This document shows, in pieces, positions 5,226 through 5,486 of a DNA stretch of 5,486 bases. The position numbers and the translations under genes were made by a program. The stretch lies in contig JBHIBD010000106.1 of assembly GCA_046758865.1 (NCBI GenBank), forward strand, positions 1 through 5,486, read 5' to 3'. Under the pieces are notes generated by a model. It was not told the origin of the DNA and did not search any database. It saw nothing but the letters and a program-made list of their open reading frames with translations. Origin of the DNA: JBHIBD01 sp046758865 (GTDB taxonomy: Bacteria > Planctomycetota > Brocadiia > Brocadiales > Bathyanammoxibiaceae). How positions within the stretch are numbered: position 1 is the stretch's first letter; each line of letters opens with the position of its first letter.

Positions 5226-5310
5226 TGTAGCGTTGGAGCTTGCCAGTCCTATGCGTAGCTTCGGATGGCTTGCTCCGACGTTGGACGTGGCAGCGAGCTG
5301 CCACGCTACA
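5226..5310. repeat. Compound palindromic element of about 85 bp with TGTAGCGT ends
   Basis: TGTAGCGT (5226-5233) and ACGCTACA (5303-5310) are exact 8-bp terminal inverted repeats. Inside, GGAGCTTGCCAGTCC (5235-5249) and GGATGGCTTGCTCC (5263-5276) are imperfect inverted arms. CGTGGCAGC-GA-GCTGCCACG (5286-5305) is a perfect 9-bp hairpin. On the minus strand GTAG (5309-5306) directly precedes that hairpin. Confidence 0.7.
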
Positions 5311-5328
5311 TCAAAATGTTTTCCAGTA

Positions 5329-5357
5329 GTAGGGGCGACTCGTTGGGTCACCACTAC
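5329..5357. repeat. Imperfect palindrome with GTAG/CTAC ends
   Basis: GTAGGGGCGAC (5329-5339) and GTCACCACTAC (5347-5357) pair at 9 of 11 positions around a 7-bp loop. The outer GTAGGGGC recalls the perfect palindrome at 3814-3841, so it may be a decayed relative. Confidence 0.55.
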
Positions 5358-5361
5358 CTTC

Positions 5362-5486
5362 TGCGAAACCAGGTTGTAGTTGCCCCATTTATGGGGCTTT
5401 GGTAGACAACGACCTTTATGGTCGTTGAGTCTTTGCGAAACCCGGTTGTAGTTGCCCCATTTACGGGGCTTTGGTAGACAACGACC
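5362..5486. repeat. Tandem repeat, 53-bp unit at 72-bp period, cut by the window edge
   Basis: Positions 5362-5414 and 5434-5486 are identical except for two substitutions (5371 A/C and 5392 T/C). Each unit holds GTAG, TT and a GCCCC...GGGGC hairpin (5382-5397; 5454-5469), then GTAG, A and the CAACGACC arm of a second hairpin. The full second hairpin is CAACGACC (5407-5414), TTTAT, GGTCGTTG (5420-5427). In copy 2 it is cut by the window end. The TGGTAGACAACGACC part also occurs inverted at 3893-3907. Confidence 0.8.

Larger units (their letters stand above)
5093..5486. other. 394-bp gene-free right end
   Basis: Positions 5093-5225 hold the leader and promoter of the minus-strand gene and otherwise nothing recognised. 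From 5226 on, the sequence is a chain of palindromic repeats that continues past the window. Short open frames here show no protein features. Confidence 0.75.

Noticed and set aside
5362..5486. CRISPR array
   Set aside because: Only two 53-bp units are visible. The 19-bp interval is partly hairpin sequence, and no cas genes are present.
2772..5486. Integron attC-like sites served by the tyrosine recombinase
   Set aside because: The hairpins are too short and lack the paired R/L boxes of attC. The recombinase has no clear integron-integrase signature in what I can read; a housekeeping Xer role is simpler.

Overview
The window looks like a piece of the chromosome of an environmental, non-model bacterium of moderate GC content. 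It uses TTG and possibly GTG starts beside ATG, has good Shine-Dalgarno sites on some genes, and carries many short palindromic repeats in every spacer. An anammox-type planctomycete or a Nitrospirota/Desulfobacterota-like lineage would fit, but this is only an impression. No rRNA or other marker settles it.

Layout. A XerC-type tyrosine recombinase gene lies on the minus strand (2-970). It is divergent from an aminodeoxychorismate synthase gene, pabB (about 1157-2554, plus). The 162-190 bp between them holds a good back-to-back promoter pair. A 267-bp repeat-filled spacer separates pabB from a class IV PLP aminotransferase/lyase (2822-3775, plus), most simply read as pabC. Together PabB and PabC would turn chorismate into p-aminobenzoate for folate; the glutaminase partner PabA is not in the window. 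A 429-bp spacer with further repeats follows. Next is a convergent minus-strand gene for an exported CbiX/SirB-like chelatase-fold protein (4205-5092), with its own promoter, strong ribosome binding site and intrinsic terminator. The last 394 bp hold no gene and consist mainly of palindromes and a 72-bp-period tandem repeat that runs off the window edge.

The most interesting content is the repeat landscape. There are two copies of a ~100-bp G/C-rich head-to-head double hairpin, one on each side of pabC, and each carries a G-quadruplex-type motif on both strands. There is also a set of hairpins with different stems that mostly share a GTAG (or CTAC on the other strand) at their foot, and often an ATAAA/TTTAT loop. 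This resembles REP elements moved by RAYT (TnpA-REP) transposases. One hairpin at 3845-3907 appears to carry a second 29-bp palindrome inserted beside its loop, because the uninterrupted form is present at 5400-5427. Finally, the recombinase contains about 32 extra in-frame residues that look like a palindromic/direct-repeat element translated as part of the protein.

No defence system, CRISPR array, tRNA or rRNA was seen. The novelty here lies in the repeat elements and in the odd active site of the exported chelatase-like protein.
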